64,000 nt of DNA from Amycolatopsis pithecellobii (GCF_009707865.1 NZ_WMBA01000019.1:47766-111765), one strand, 5' to 3'; counted from the first letter of the stretch, positions 9,601 to 18,154 are shown. The notes: a model not told the origin generated them from the sequence alone. Translations and numbers: made by a program.

Positions 9601-12600
9601 CCCCGTCCACGCGGTTGTGTTCGATCGCGACGACCGTGCGCCCGAGGCTGTCGAGCATCGCGACCGCAGGAGTTTCCGCGTGCGCGGCGGCGAGCCGCGC
9701 GGCGCGACGGTCAGCGGCGGCTGATGCGGCGGACATCCGTGCGAACCAAGCGTTTCCGGGCTCGAGCACCGTGTCGTTCGGATCGTGGCTGATGACCTGC
9801 CACGGCGAGAAGTCGACTCTGCTGTACGAGCCGTCGGGCGAGTCGCGCCGGATCTGACGGCCCGCGGCGTCGTAGAAGAGAATCGGCGTGACACCGGCCT
9901 CCCGCGGCTCCTCGAACCGGTGGCCCACCTCGGGCGCGCTGAAGTACGGCTCGTACTGCTTGACCGGCTTGCCCTTGTTGTTCAGCACCGTCCGACCCGT
10001 CGCGATCCACCGCGGCGGACCCCCTGGCCGCTCCGGTTCGGCTTGGTTCTTCCGCACCAGGACGTTCCCACCGCCGTCGGAGTATTCGAACGTGGTCTGC
10101 ACCGGACTGTCCACATCGGAGTGCCGCTCGCGGGCGATGCCGGCCGCGCACGGTGGATGTGTCGCCCAGACAACCGTATCGTCCGTTGTGGACTCGCCAA
10201 AGTGGTACAGGTAACGCATGGTCGCCGTGGACAGCAGTTCCCGCGCCCGCGCCGGGTCGTAATCCTCGCCGCGGAAGAAATCCGCCGTGCCCGTCTCGTC
10301 GAAGTCGAAAGCGGCGAGCGAATCCCCTTCCCCGTTCTTGCCGCCCACCGCTAGTGCGACGGGCATCCCCAGCACGTCGAACTGCATCTGGGAGGTGGTG
10401 CCGTTCGAGTCGCGGATCGCTCGCGGTGTGAGCACCCGGAAGTCGAAGGCGAGGACTTCGGTGCGGTTACCGAGCGGGTCGGTACTCGACCGCACCCGCA
10501 GGTCATGCGAGTCGTACTCGACTTGCGTCACCGTGCCGAACGCGTCGGCGAAGCGCGTGGGCTGGAAGAAATGCCGCGACGCGTCCGTGGCGTAACCGGC
10601 CACCCCGGAACAACGCCAGTACTGCCCGGCGGTGGTGAGGTAGCCGCTGGTCTTCGCATCACCGAGCGCGGTGAGGACGTCGGGGGTCAGCTTGTTCCCG
10701 AGAATCGCCGTCAGCAGGGGGCTGGTGAACGCCAAGGTGTATGTCTCGTAAGGCAAAGCTCGTGCGCCGAGCGTGCCGAGTGCCGCGGGGCTGGTCAGTG
10801 TTTCGTCGAAGAACAGGGAACGGACGTGTTCCAGCAGCCGTTTCTGACTGTCCACAATGGTCCCGGATGACTGGTAGCGTGGGCTCAGCCGGTAGCCGCG
10901 CAACTCGGCCAGGGTGAAGTAATCGCCTGCGGCGGGACGCATTTCGGTCAGCTCGTAGGTCTCCACCTCACAGGGAAGGCGGACGCGGTGGCTGTCCGGC
11001 TGAGGCGGCGGATCATCGGTGTAGCGCGTCTCGGTGTAGGACAGGTGCATTTCGCCTTGTACAGCGGAAACCAGCTCGTGCACTCCGTTTGTCAGCAGCC
11101 GGTCGGTGGGCGGGGCCGACCGCCGCGGGTAGCCCACAGTGACGGCCTGCCGGATGTTGCCGAACTCGTCGACGTCGAGGTTCAGGGTGTGCGTGACCCG
11201 GGGATCGGGCGTGACAGGTGACGCACGCAGATCCAACTCGTAGTGGTAGCCGATCGTTTCGCTCTCGGTCACATGGAAGACGGCGTGCCGGTTGCCCGCT
11301 TGTGGTTGCAGCAGGCGGATATGGCAGGCGTGCGAGGTCGCCGAGAGGATCTTGACAGGGTCCTGCCGGCCTTCCGTGAGCCCGGCGACATCGAGCTCGT
11401 AGACCTCCTGCCGCAACGGCGTGCCACGGCACGCACGCAATGCTTCACGTCGTTCGCCGGTCGTGAGGGCCGCCAGATCCGGATCCGGGTCGGGGAGCAC
11501 GTGTTCGCGGAAGCCACCGAGCACCTGCCCGCCCGGTTCCCTGTCCTCGAACCAGTTCGGGAAGTACTCGCGCTGGAAGGGATGCAGCGGCAGCTCGCCG
11601 TCGAGCTGCGCGCCGGTGTGGTACCACGTCACGGTTTTCACCGGCGGCTGGTACAGCCGGTGGTCCGGGGTGACGAACGGGCTGTTCGCGTTGGTACCAC
11701 TGAAAGTTCCGTAGTCCTCGACGTCGACCTGCTCGACCCGGCCGAACCCACCGAACTCGCGTTCGGTCCCGTCGTAGTATCCGTGGTGATAGCTGTAGGT
11801 GCTGGCGAAACTGGTACCGCGCCACTTGTCGCGCACGGTCACCCGCGCCACCACGTGCACGGGAAACGGCAGCTTGGTCCGCCACGGTGTGCCGGCCCGC
11901 TGGTCCTGGAGGTAGTACTTCGTCGACGGCTGGTATTCGATCTCCGTCTCCATGCCGAGGTTGTTCCTCGTGGTGATCAGCAGGTGCGGTTTCCCGCCGC
12001 TCATCAGGTCGAGATAGCGCAGCGAACGCGACGCGTCGGCCGGTAGCGCGGAGGACCAGACCAGACACGCGGTGCCTTTGCCGAGCAGGTCGATGGCGGT
12101 GACGTCCGCGGGTGGCCGGATCGGCAGCGGCACCGGCGCGGCCCAGCTGTTGCCGCTCTGGTTGAACCACACGCGCACTTCGTTGGGGTGCAAGTAAATG
12201 AGGTCGGTGGTACCGGATCCGTCGACATCGGCCAGCAGCACGCGTCGCTGGTCGAACTGGCCGGGCCGGTCGGACGGCGCACCGTCCATCGTGATCTTCG
12301 GCCCGAACCGGCCGTAGCCGAGATTCGGCCAGTAACACACCTCGCCGTTGCGGATCCGGACCAGATCGGCCAGGCCGTCCCCGCTCATGTCCGCCAGCCG
12401 CACCGACTCCGTCCCGTCCGAGAAGAGCAGTACCGGCCCCGTTTCCTCGTCCCGCGATGTCCTAACGCGACACTCCGGCCCGAAGCCCTCCGTGCCGAGT
12501 GACGGGTACCAGCTCGCCGTGTCGTCCCCGGTGATCAGGATGTCGGCGAGCCCGTCCCCGTCGAGGTCGGTGAACCTGAGATTCGGGTCGGCCCAGTCGA

Positions 12601-14107
12601 TCCGGGGCAGTGCGCGAAAAGCGGTGAAGGGTTCCCATCCGCCGTCCGTGGTACGCCGGGCAAATCCCGCGTCGTGTCCGGTGAAGCGGACCACGTCGGG
12701 CCGGCCGTCGGCGGCCAGGTCGAGCAGTTGCACGCCCTGGCTCAGCGAGAGGCCCGGGGGCGGGGTGACCGGTTCGCTCGGCCCGAGCCGGGCCGCCGTC
12801 TGCTCCAGCGGGCTCAGGTTTCGCTTGTACAGCCATGCGCCGCCTTGTTCCGTGAGGACGCCCGGCAGCCCGTCACCGTCCAGATCCAGCCAGCGAAACT
12901 GCGTGCCGTCCAGGCCGATCGGAAGGTTCTCGGCGCTGTCCCCGGCCAATTCACGCGGCGTGGGGTCGAGAACCGCTTCACTGTACCCGAATTCCGTCGG
13001 CGGATGGGCCTGGCTGCGATACCCGGCGTCGTCGCGCCGGTATCCGCGCCGGGTCACCTTTTCGAGCTTCGCGTAGCCCTGACTGCTTTCGTGCGAATAA
13101 TCGAAGTCCGTCGAACCGACCAGACAATCACGCCCGATTTCCGGTTCGTCAGGGAAATGGTGGAACATCAGCCCACGGCGGCACAGGCGGTGCGTGCGGA
13201 CCTCGAAACCGGCGCGGTGCACCGAAAACGCGTCCGGCCTTGCCTGCCAGCCCGGTGCGTCCGCCGGAACCGGGACCTGTGCGTCGTGCTCGCCGTAGTC
13301 GAGCACGAATTCGAAGAACCACTGGTCGTCCGCGGGCAGGGGTGGCCACGCGGTGTCGGGGGCGAGCTCTGGCAGGTACGGGTCGTGGTTGCCGTAGCGG
13401 ATCCGTTTCAGGTAGCGGTTCGCCCGTCGTTCCCGGCCTCGCTCGTAGACCTTCGCGGCGTCGACGTTGTCGTCGTTCTCGCCCTTGTACTCGTAGGCCA
13501 TGACGTTTCCCTTGTCGTCATGGCTCACACAGATCAGCCAGCTGAATATCCGCGCCGCGTCGGCGGGGTCGGCGATCCGGGATTCCGGCGCCCTGCCGTA
13601 CCAGGTGGTGATGTTGTCGCGGGAAATCGACCGCCAGCTGACGTCGGCCGGGTCGGCGGTATTCGTCCACCGTTCGATGCGCGCGAACAGGCCCTCGACG
13701 CGCGGACGGTAGCGCCGGATGCGGTACCGGACACCACCGACCGTGCGTGACGACGGCTCTTCCATGACCGGTACCAGGTCTTCGGCGCCCGACAGCACGA
13801 ACACATCGGACTCGGCGTCGTCGTCGTAGCGGGGCAGCCCCTTGCCGGTGCCTCGAGTGATCGCGGGCAGCGCGAGCCGCCACCCCAGCCCGAACGGCCC
13901 GTTGCCGGTGCCCGAGTCGTAGCTGAGCGCCAGCCGGGGCTCGAATTCCGACCGGCCGGGGCTCACCGCGAGCGGCACGGTCATGACGCCCGTGCCGGTC
14001 GCCGGGCTCGCCGTGAACTTCTCGCCCATCCCCCCGATCGCGCCGCCGCCCTTGGGCAGCGCGACGCTGGGCGGGGCCTGCCCCGCTGGGCCCGCAACGT
14101 CGCTCAT
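6608..14107 (-). CDS. Fused TcB-TcC toxin cocoon (SpvB, VCBS, Rhs repeats) with variable C-terminal toxin tail
   Basis: 2,499 residues from the ATG at 14107 (MSDVAGPAGQ); the frame is open 208 codons further upstream, but that overlaps the MarR gene and is unlikely. Order: SpvB-type domain (residues about 15-300, SLALPKGGGAIGG-like start with FGLGWRLALP); VCBS/FG-GAP-like beta-propeller repeats about 440-650 (LDLDGDGLPGV, TDLDGDGLADI, DMSGDGLADLV); TcdB middle domains about 670-1050; many YD/Rhs repeats to about residue 2195. The core ends in the Rhs hallmark (DPAGLVDGTNLYRYCRNSP, then DPAG), the region where TcC-type shells cleave off their cargo. The last 304 residues are the cargo. Lies divergent to a MarR gene and convergent with TcA. 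TcB and TcC are separate in many loci; the fusion here is uninterrupted. Confidence 0.9.
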   Translation of the reverse strand: MSDVAGPAGQAPPSVALPKGGGAIGGMGEKFTASPATGTGVMTVPLAVSPGRSEFEPRLALSYDSGTGNGPFGLGWRLALPAITRGTGKGLPRYDDDAESDVFVLSGAEDLVPVMEEPSSRTVGGVRYRIRRYRPRVEGLFARIERWTNTADPADVSWRSISRDNITTWYGRAPESRIADPADAARIFSWLICVSHDDKGNVMAYEYKGENDDNVDAAKVYERGRERRANRYLKRIRYGNHDPYLPELAPDTAWPPLPADDQWFFEFVLDYGEHDAQVPVPADAPGWQARPDAFSVHRAGFEVRTHRLCRRGLMFHHFPDEPEIGRDCLVGSTDFDYSHESSQGYAKLEKVTRRGYRRDDAGYRSQAHPPTEFGYSEAVLDPTPRELAGDSAENLPIGLDGTQFRWLDLDGDGLPGVLTEQGGAWLYKRNLSPLEQTAARLGPSEPVTPPPGLSLSQGVQLLDLAADGRPDVVRFTGHDAGFARRTTDGGWEPFTAFRALPRIDWADPNLRFTDLDGDGLADILITGDDTASWYPSLGTEGFGPECRVRTSRDEETGPVLLFSDGTESVRLADMSGDGLADLVRIRNGEVCYWPNLGYGRFGPKITMDGAPSDRPGQFDQRRVLLADVDGSGTTDLIYLHPNEVRVWFNQSGNSWAAPVPLPIRPPADVTAIDLLGKGTACLVWSSALPADASRSLRYLDLMSGGKPHLLITTRNNLGMETEIEYQPSTKYYLQDQRAGTPWRTKLPFPVHVVARVTVRDKWRGTSFASTYSYHHGYYDGTEREFGGFGRVEQVDVEDYGTFSGTNANSPFVTPDHRLYQPPVKTVTWYHTGAQLDGELPLHPFQREYFPNWFEDREPGGQVLGGFREHVLPDPDPDLAALTTGERREALRACRGTPLRQEVYELDVAGLTEGRQDPVKILSATSHACHIRLLQPQAGNRHAVFHVTESETIGYHYELDLRASPVTPDPRVTHTLNLDVDEFGNIRQAVTVGYPRRSAPPTDRLLTNGVHELVSAVQGEMHLSYTETRYTDDPPPQPDSHRVRLPCEVETYELTEMRPAAGDYFTLAELRGYRLSPRYQSSGTIVDSQKRLLEHVRSLFFDETLTSPAALGTLGARALPYETYTLAFTSPLLTAILGNKLTPDVLTALGDAKTSGYLTTAGQYWRCSGVAGYATDASRHFFQPTRFADAFGTVTQVEYDSHDLRVRSSTDPLGNRTEVLAFDFRVLTPRAIRDSNGTTSQMQFDVLGMPVALAVGGKNGEGDSLAAFDFDETGTADFFRGEDYDPARARELLSTATMRYLYHFGESTTDDTVVWATHPPCAAGIARERHSDVDSPVQTTFEYSDGGGNVLVRKNQAEPERPGGPPRWIATGRTVLNNKGKPVKQYEPYFSAPEVGHRFEEPREAGVTPILFYDAAGRQIRRDSPDGSYSRVDFSPWQVISHDPNDTVLEPGNAWFARMSAASAAADRRAARLAAAHAETPAVAMLDSLGRTVVAIEHNRVDGVDTKDVTFSRLDAEGKALWLQDARGIRVAQQVVPLLPEGVHRFDDPDNLAPQGHTPCYDLLGRPLFQHSVDAGDRWTLPDAANEPLFRWSENAFRTRLSYDELRRPVGVFVTASGDTTLSGESRDPVPATEVLVERRVYGEAHPDAGANLRGRLYQVYDGAGVETKAGYDFEGNLTETERRFALEYRTVADWSALGPLTDLAEIASAAEPLLEPARLSTKAGYDALKRPVSTTTPDGSVQHLVFNEANLVERVEVTRDGAVTAFVTNVDYNAKGQRVRIDYGNGATTRYDYDPDTFRLTALRTTRPAIATALFADPAVVQDLRYTYDPVGNITEIDDLATVTTARAATARRYVYDARYRLIGASGREHSGQTAFALGADGGSLRDYPFAGNRVHPNDLQGLRGYVERFRYDAAGNLMRLVHHDGPDVDQPGQVLWQRRYQYAVDSNRLLATSLPEDADDLPDYVAEGGYRAKYGYDARGNITAMAQLPLMRWNHRNQLSATARQVVNAGTPETTYYVYDAAGQRLRKVTETARGARKNERIQVGGYEIYREYRAGTVALERETLHMRDTARRIALVETTATGAPAIRYQLADHAGSARVELDQDGGLITYEDYHPFGTTAFQSGRSGAEVSLKRYRYTGKERDDETGFALHGARSYAPWLGRWVSPDPAGLVDGTNLYRYCRNSPVVFADPAGTDPKGASEGSVLVATIDPTLDKKGIGFNTETSVEITLRDGTVVNRRFDRFYQDPHGDWVATEAKGEQPEDLTANELLADKRIQEEGARFKIIKSAGAPPPGHGQFREDIAFTAGFSGEIKPGNLHHVHGSQSHRATENKPATASAALWKAWIEGQYADAPGHENMVRKINPNAAPTWITREQAAAEYAKNTGSKANPVDRAAGWIAVKPNDSFLSTNRQPAGLSHQVIAGTVVAVAVTTAPVWVPAVAEAAEPTAKVADTANKVRVVAEEVGGPKVRVAEQHLIEEAEEVVEQAAKKVARWILE
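6611..7522 (-). other. Variable C-terminal toxin cargo of the TcB-TcC protein
   Basis: Codes for the 304 residues after the Rhs core. It holds RRFDRFYQDP followed by WVATEAKGEQ, a spacing of Asp and Glu-x-Lys that resembles the active site of restriction-endonuclease-fold toxins. That reading is inference from the motif alone. The segment also has GNLHHVHGSQSH, rich in His, and a hydrophobic stretch (VIAGTVVAVAVTTAPVWVPA) about 75 residues before the end. The tail closes with a charged amphipathic helix. There is no obvious immunity gene beside it, which is usual for Tc toxins aimed at eukaryotes. Confidence 0.55.
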
Positions 14108-14218
14108 GGGCACGTCCCTCGCTTTCGGACACCGAGCATCGCTCAATGGGAATTCGCGGGAAGGACTGCCGAAGTTACATTCGCACGTGGTCCGGCACGC
14201 TCTGTCACACTGGACCGC

Positions 14219-14707
14219 ATGGCACCCCCGTCGTCTTCTGGCGAGTCGTCCGATGTGAATTCCTTGCGCCTGACGCATGCACTGTGGCAATTGGACAAGG
14301 CGCTCAACCGGACGATGGACGAGGCACTGCAGCCGCTCAAACTGACTCGCAACCAGTTCGGCACGCTCAACCGGCTGATGGCCGAAGGGGCGTTGTCGGC
14401 GGCCGATCTGGCGCGTGCTTCCGAGCTGCGGCCGCAGACGATCGCGGCGACGATCAATGGCTTGCTGGAGCGCGGCTTGATCGAGCGGCGCCCGCATCCG
14501 GTGCACGGCCGCGTCCTGCTGGTGTCGGTGACGGAACAGGGATACGCGCTGTGGAAGGAGGCGGATGCACGGGTCTCGTCGATCGACGACCGGCTGCGGT
14601 CGGTGCTGGGGAAAGCCGATTTCAGGGACATGAAGGACCGCGCGTGGGTGCTGGTGAAGGAGCTGGGCGGATCCACCGGGACGGCGACACCACTGTGGCG
14701 TTCCTGA
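14219..14707 (+). CDS. MarR-family transcriptional regulator
   Basis: 162 residues, the usual MarR length. A winged helix-turn-helix is visible at about residues 45-110: LTRNQFGTLNRLMAEG, then SAADLARASELRPQTIAATI as the recognition helix region, and HPVHGRVLLVSVTEQG as the wing with the conserved Asp/His-Gly-Arg turn. It starts 111 bp from the divergent TcB-TcC start, so the simplest role is control of the toxin gene and itself, as MarR proteins often act on the divergent neighbour. No clear long palindrome was found in the shared intergenic region. It could also control the SnoaL gene downstream, whose promoter holds a perfect 9-bp inverted repeat. Confidence 0.85.
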   Translation: MAPPSSSGESSDVNSLRLTHALWQLDKALNRTMDEALQPLKLTRNQFGTLNRLMAEGALSAADLARASELRPQTIAATINGLLERGLIERRPHPVHGRVLLVSVTEQGYALWKEADARVSSIDDRLRSVLGKADFRDMKDRAWVLVKELGGSTGTATPLWRS

Positions 14708-14723
14708 CCGGCGAACAGGCTTC

Positions 14724-14767
14724 TTGACCACCCCTAGATATTCGATACTCTGTCAACATGACAGAGT
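14724..14767 (+). promoter_or_regulatory. Probable promoter with perfect 9-3-9 palindromic operator
   Basis: ACTCTGTCA, a 3-base centre, then TGACAGAGT occupies 14747-14767 and is a perfect inverted repeat. TTGACC at 14724-14729 could be a -35 box, with a weak -10 (GATACT) at 14744-14749. The site is the right size for a TetR- or MarR-type dimer and lies between the MarR gene and the SnoaL gene. An ATG inside the repeat (14758) opens a 34-codon ORF ending at 14862 that I do not recognise. Which regulator binds is inference. Confidence 0.55.
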
Positions 14768-14878
14768 GGCTGTTTCGGCACGCTGGAGGAAATCCCGCTC
14801 GTACCGGGCGAACCGACCGCGGTCGATATCGCCTGCGCCTGGTCATCGGCGTGATCGACTGACAGAGGAGTGCACATC

Positions 14879-15376
14879 ATGGCCACCACGATCGATCTGA
14901 TCCGGCTTTCCCAGGACGTCGGCCATCTGATGGATCGCATGGCGATCAGTGACCTGCTGATCGCGTTCGCTCGTGCCATCGACACCAAGGACTGGGCCGG
15001 CTACGCCGCGCTGTTCACCGAGGACGGCGTCGTGGAGATCCCGGTCAAACTGCCGGACGGCACCTTCGCCCGCCACATCGGACGGGCCGGGATGGCCGCC
15101 TGGATCGCCGGCGACGCGAACCGGCCTGGCCTGGGGCGATTCGTGCAGACTCATCACCTGAGCGCGAACCACCAGATCACCATCGACCACGACACCGCCA
15201 CCACCACCTCGTACGCTCAGTGCATCCACCGGCTCGACGATGACCCGGCGAACGTGTGGGAGCTCGGTGGCTGGTACTCGTGCGAGGTGCGCCGCACGCC
15301 GGACGCGGGATGGCGGTTCACCAGGGTCCACCTGGACATGGTGTGGGAGCACGGAAAGCCAGTCGGACACGGCTGA
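14879..15376 (+). CDS. SnoaL-like (NTF2-fold) protein
   Basis: 165 residues from the ATG at 14879, with GAGGAG eight bases upstream; the GTG at 14870 inside that ribosome site is a less likely start. The first third (MDRMAISDLLIAFARAIDTKDWAGYAALFTED) is the classic SnoaL/ring-hydroxylating-dioxygenase-beta-type N-terminus, with Asp in the D-x-x-x-Y-x-x-L-F turn. HHLSANHQITID and WELGGWYSCEV follow as the strands of the cone-shaped fold. Such proteins are often isomerases, cyclases or small-molecule binding proteins, and no specific reaction can be named. It stands alone behind a palindromic promoter and is convergent with the CocE-type hydrolase. Confidence 0.8.
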   Translation: MATTIDLIRLSQDVGHLMDRMAISDLLIAFARAIDTKDWAGYAALFTEDGVVEIPVKLPDGTFARHIGRAGMAAWIAGDANRPGLGRFVQTHHLSANHQITIDHDTATTTSYAQCIHRLDDDPANVWELGGWYSCEVRRTPDAGWRFTRVHLDMVWEHGKPVGHG

Positions 15377-15433
15377 TGCCACGAAGCCCCGGCGACCATC
15401 CCGATCGCCACGGTGGCGGTGGCTGCGCGGCCT

Positions 15434-17164
15434 TCACGACGTGCCCCGCTCGATGACCGGCAAGATCAGCCGGCTCGGATATGCACGGCCATGCAGCACC
15501 TGATTTGTGGCGACGGCCGCTTCGTCGAGCGACTCTCGGGCGATGACACCGCCGGTATTCGTATTGCGGTCGTAGCGGGGGAAGTTACTGCTGGAAATTT
15601 CCACCCTGATGCGATGGCCGGGCAGGAACACGTTGGACGTGACCGCCAGATCGAGGGTGACCTGGTGGATCGCGCCAGGCTCGAGCGGTTCCGGCCGCGC
15701 GAGGGAATTCCGGTAACGGGCGCGGAGCATGCCGTCGGTCAGATAGATCGCCCGACCGTCGGGGAAGACGTCGACAAGTTTCCCGGTGAAATCGGTGTCC
15801 ATCGCCGACGACGACACGAACAGTTCGAGGGACACATGGCCGGTGACTTCGACCGGTTCTTCGAGCACCGGGGTCGAAAAGCACAACACGTCATCGCGGG
15901 CCTCGACCGGTCGTTGGTCGACCGGTCCGACGGCGTTCAACGCGCTGGGCATGACGAGCCGGCCACCCAGGGTGGGCACTGGGTCCGCCGGGTCATAGAC
16001 GAAGGTATCGGTCGCATCGGCGCCGGGCTCGCCGGTGGCGAGGACCCCGTCGCCGTCCGCGGTGTTGGCGTGACCCCCACCGCCGAGAAAGTAGTCCACA
16101 TATCGGGTGCCGGGCAGCGGCCAATCCTGCTCGTCGCGCCACTGGTCCAGACCCATCACGAAGATCCGGACAGGCGCCGATCCGTCGAGCGCATCCGTAC
16201 GACCCCGTAACCACCTGTCGAAAAAGGCGATGTGCGCGCCGGTCAGGTCGGCAGCCGCCACGTCGGCCGAGAGCCCGAACTGACGGTCGTGGTAGACACC
16301 GGTGTACGAGAGGTGATCCCACGGGCCGATGATCAATCGTTGCCCGTCACGACTTTCCTCGCTGCCGGCGGTCTTGCGCATGGCGGTGAACGAGCGAGCC
16401 GTCGAGGAGACGCAAATATCGAACCACCCTCCGATGTGGAGAGCCGGAGTTTCGACCTTCTCGGGGTGGTCACCGACCGAAAGTGCTTGCCAGTACTCGT
16501 CCCGGACGGGGTGCGCCACCAGCTGCGGCCACCAAGGTGCGAACCTGTCGAGTACGGGCTGATCACCGACGGGCATGGAGGCCAACGGAATGTCGAGGTC
16601 GGCGAGCAATCCGCCGATCTCGGTGAGCGCTTCGACGCCCGCCGCTGATCGTGGTGCCCCGGCGAAAGCGACGACCGTCGACCACCACATCACGAGGTGC
16701 AGGGAGAAGGCGCCGCCATCGGAATAAAAGGGTGAGGTGTAGTAATCGGTCGTCGTCACCGTGGGGGCGATGGCTTTCAGGGCTGCCGGCGTCTGCGAGG
16801 CCGTCGCCCATTGCGTCATCCCGAGATAAGACGCACCGAATGTGCCGACCGTGCCGTCGCACCAGGCTTGGCGGGACACCCAGTCGACCGTATCGGCGCC
16901 GTCGGCCGGCTCGTTCACCAGCGGAGTGAAGGCCCCGCCCGAGCGAGAAGTGCCCCGGCAATCCTGGAAGACCACCGCGTATCCGGCTTCGAGGAGCGCC
17001 TGAGTGTTGAGGGAATTGGCGAGCAGATTGGGAACATCCTTCCCGTACGGGGTCCGGACCAGCAACGTCGGCGCCGGATGGGTGTCGGGAATCCAGAGGT
17101 CTGTGGAAAGAGTGTGGCCATCGCGCATCGGCACCGGCACATCTTTTTCGACGCGGTAGCTCAT
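15434..17164 (-). CDS. CocE/NonD-family serine hydrolase (S15 type)
   Basis: 576 residues from the ATG at 17164; a GTG at 17170 overlaps the upstream stop as GTGA and is an alternative. The alpha/beta-hydrolase core has the oxyanion region (LLVRTPYGKD), FQDCRGTSRSGG, and the nucleophile elbow GASYLG with Ser112. The C-terminal half is the beta jelly-roll typical of cocaine esterase and X-Pro dipeptidyl-peptidases (HVSLELFVSSSAMDTDF, GHRIRVEISSSNFPR). Family members cleave esters or amides; the substrate here is unknown. No signal peptide is seen, so it is probably cytoplasmic. Translation is coupled to the oxidoreductase gene just upstream. Two more CocE-like genes lie at 51.6 and 56.0 kb. 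Confidence 0.85.
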   Translation of the reverse strand: MSYRVEKDVPVPMRDGHTLSTDLWIPDTHPAPTLLVRTPYGKDVPNLLANSLNTQALLEAGYAVVFQDCRGTSRSGGAFTPLVNEPADGADTVDWVSRQAWCDGTVGTFGASYLGMTQWATASQTPAALKAIAPTVTTTDYYTSPFYSDGGAFSLHLVMWWSTVVAFAGAPRSAAGVEALTEIGGLLADLDIPLASMPVGDQPVLDRFAPWWPQLVAHPVRDEYWQALSVGDHPEKVETPALHIGGWFDICVSSTARSFTAMRKTAGSEESRDGQRLIIGPWDHLSYTGVYHDRQFGLSADVAAADLTGAHIAFFDRWLRGRTDALDGSAPVRIFVMGLDQWRDEQDWPLPGTRYVDYFLGGGGHANTADGDGVLATGEPGADATDTFVYDPADPVPTLGGRLVMPSALNAVGPVDQRPVEARDDVLCFSTPVLEEPVEVTGHVSLELFVSSSAMDTDFTGKLVDVFPDGRAIYLTDGMLRARYRNSLARPEPLEPGAIHQVTLDLAVTSNVFLPGHRIRVEISSSNFPRYDRNTNTGGVIARESLDEAAVATNQVLHGRAYPSRLILPVIERGTS

Positions 17165-17166
17165 GG

Positions 17167-18093
17167 TCACAGCGTGATCAGGATCTTGCCGTGGACGTGA
17201 CGTCCGGTGTGGACTGTCACGGCGTCGCGGACCTGCTCGATCGGGAAGGTCGCGGCGATCGGCACGGTGATCTTGCCGGCGAGGATCCCGTCGGTGATCC
17301 GCTCCATAGCGCCGGCGTCGGCTGCCATACCGCCGGTCGCACGCACGCCGCCGGGAGGGTTGGGTGCGGCGATGGTGGAGATCCGTTCGGGCGGTACGCC
17401 GAGGGCGAGCGCGGCCTCGGCCGTCTCGGTGCCGAACAGGTCGGTTGCCGCGCTGACGCCACCGGGCGTCAGTGCCTTTACCCGGTCCGCCAGTCCGGGA
17501 CCGTACGTCACGGGCTCGGCGCCGAACTTCCGCAGGAACTCGAACGTGCTCTCCGACGCGGTCCCGATCACCCTGGCGCCGGCAAGCTTCGCGAGCTGCA
17601 TGGCGAACACGCCTACCCCGCCGGCGGCACCGCCGACCAGGACCGTGTCACCGGCCCGCACGTCGATCACCCCGATTGCGGCGGCAGCGGTCATCCCGGC
17701 CACGGGAATCGTGCTCGCCACCTCGTCGCTGATGCCCTGCGGCGTATGCCAGAGTGCGTCAGCCCCTTCGGGGGGCGTCTTGACCACCACGAAATCGGCG
17801 GCCGCCCGGCCCAGCGCGCCGCCGAAAACCCGGTCCCCCACGGCAAAACCCGTGGCGCCTTCGCCGACCTCGTCGACGACGCCGGCGAAGTCGTAGCCGA
17901 AGCCGGATGGCACGGTGATGCCGAACTGAGCCGCGGCCTCGCGCTGCGCGGCAAGGACCCAGTCCATGGGGTTCAGGCTGACGGTCGTGACCTTGACGCG
18001 GACCTCACCCTGGCCGGCGTGCGGCTCCGGAATCTGCCGCAACTCCAGTACCTCGGGACCGCCGAACGTCTCATAGATGACAGCGCGGCTCAT
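17167..18093 (-). CDS. NAD(P)H:quinone-oxidoreductase-like MDR protein
   Basis: 308 residues with GGAGG before the ATG. The start (AVIYETFGGPEVLELRQIPEP) and SLNPMDW, then GYDFAGVVDEVG and VGDRVFG, are typical of zinc-free medium-chain dehydrogenase/reductases. The Rossmann fingerprint is VLVGGAAGGVGVFAMQLA. No structural zinc cysteines are present, consistent with quinone or enone reductases. It shares an operator region with the divergent TetR gene and is followed by the CocE hydrolase with a start/stop overlap, so the pair is one operon. Probable role is redox detoxification of an enone or quinone; the substrate is not evident. Confidence 0.85.
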   Translation of the reverse strand: MSRAVIYETFGGPEVLELRQIPEPHAGQGEVRVKVTTVSLNPMDWVLAAQREAAAQFGITVPSGFGYDFAGVVDEVGEGATGFAVGDRVFGGALGRAAADFVVVKTPPEGADALWHTPQGISDEVASTIPVAGMTAAAAIGVIDVRAGDTVLVGGAAGGVGVFAMQLAKLAGARVIGTASESTFEFLRKFGAEPVTYGPGLADRVKALTPGGVSAATDLFGTETAEAALALGVPPERISTIAAPNPPGGVRATGGMAADAGAMERITDGILAGKITVPIAATFPIEQVRDAVTVHTGRHVHGKILITL

Positions 18094-18115
18094 GGCAGAC
18101 CTCCACAGTGATGGG

Positions 18116-18154
18116 ACTTGGTCCTATCACCATACACGAGTGATGGGACCAAGT
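18116..18154. promoter_or_regulatory. TetR-type operator between divergent genes
   Basis: ACTTGGTCCTATCAC (18116-18130) and GTGATGGGACCAAGT (18140-18154) form an inverted repeat with 15-bp arms, one mismatch and a 9-bp spacer. It lies midway between the quinone-oxidoreductase start (18093) and the TetR start (18171), so one bound repressor could shut both promoters. Binding by the adjacent TetR protein is inferred from position. Confidence 0.7.

Noticed and set aside
14108..14731. N-terminal extension of the TcB-TcC protein by 208 residues
   Set aside because: It runs antisense through the MarR gene, has no toxin-like sequence, and the ATG at 14107 gives the normal family start.
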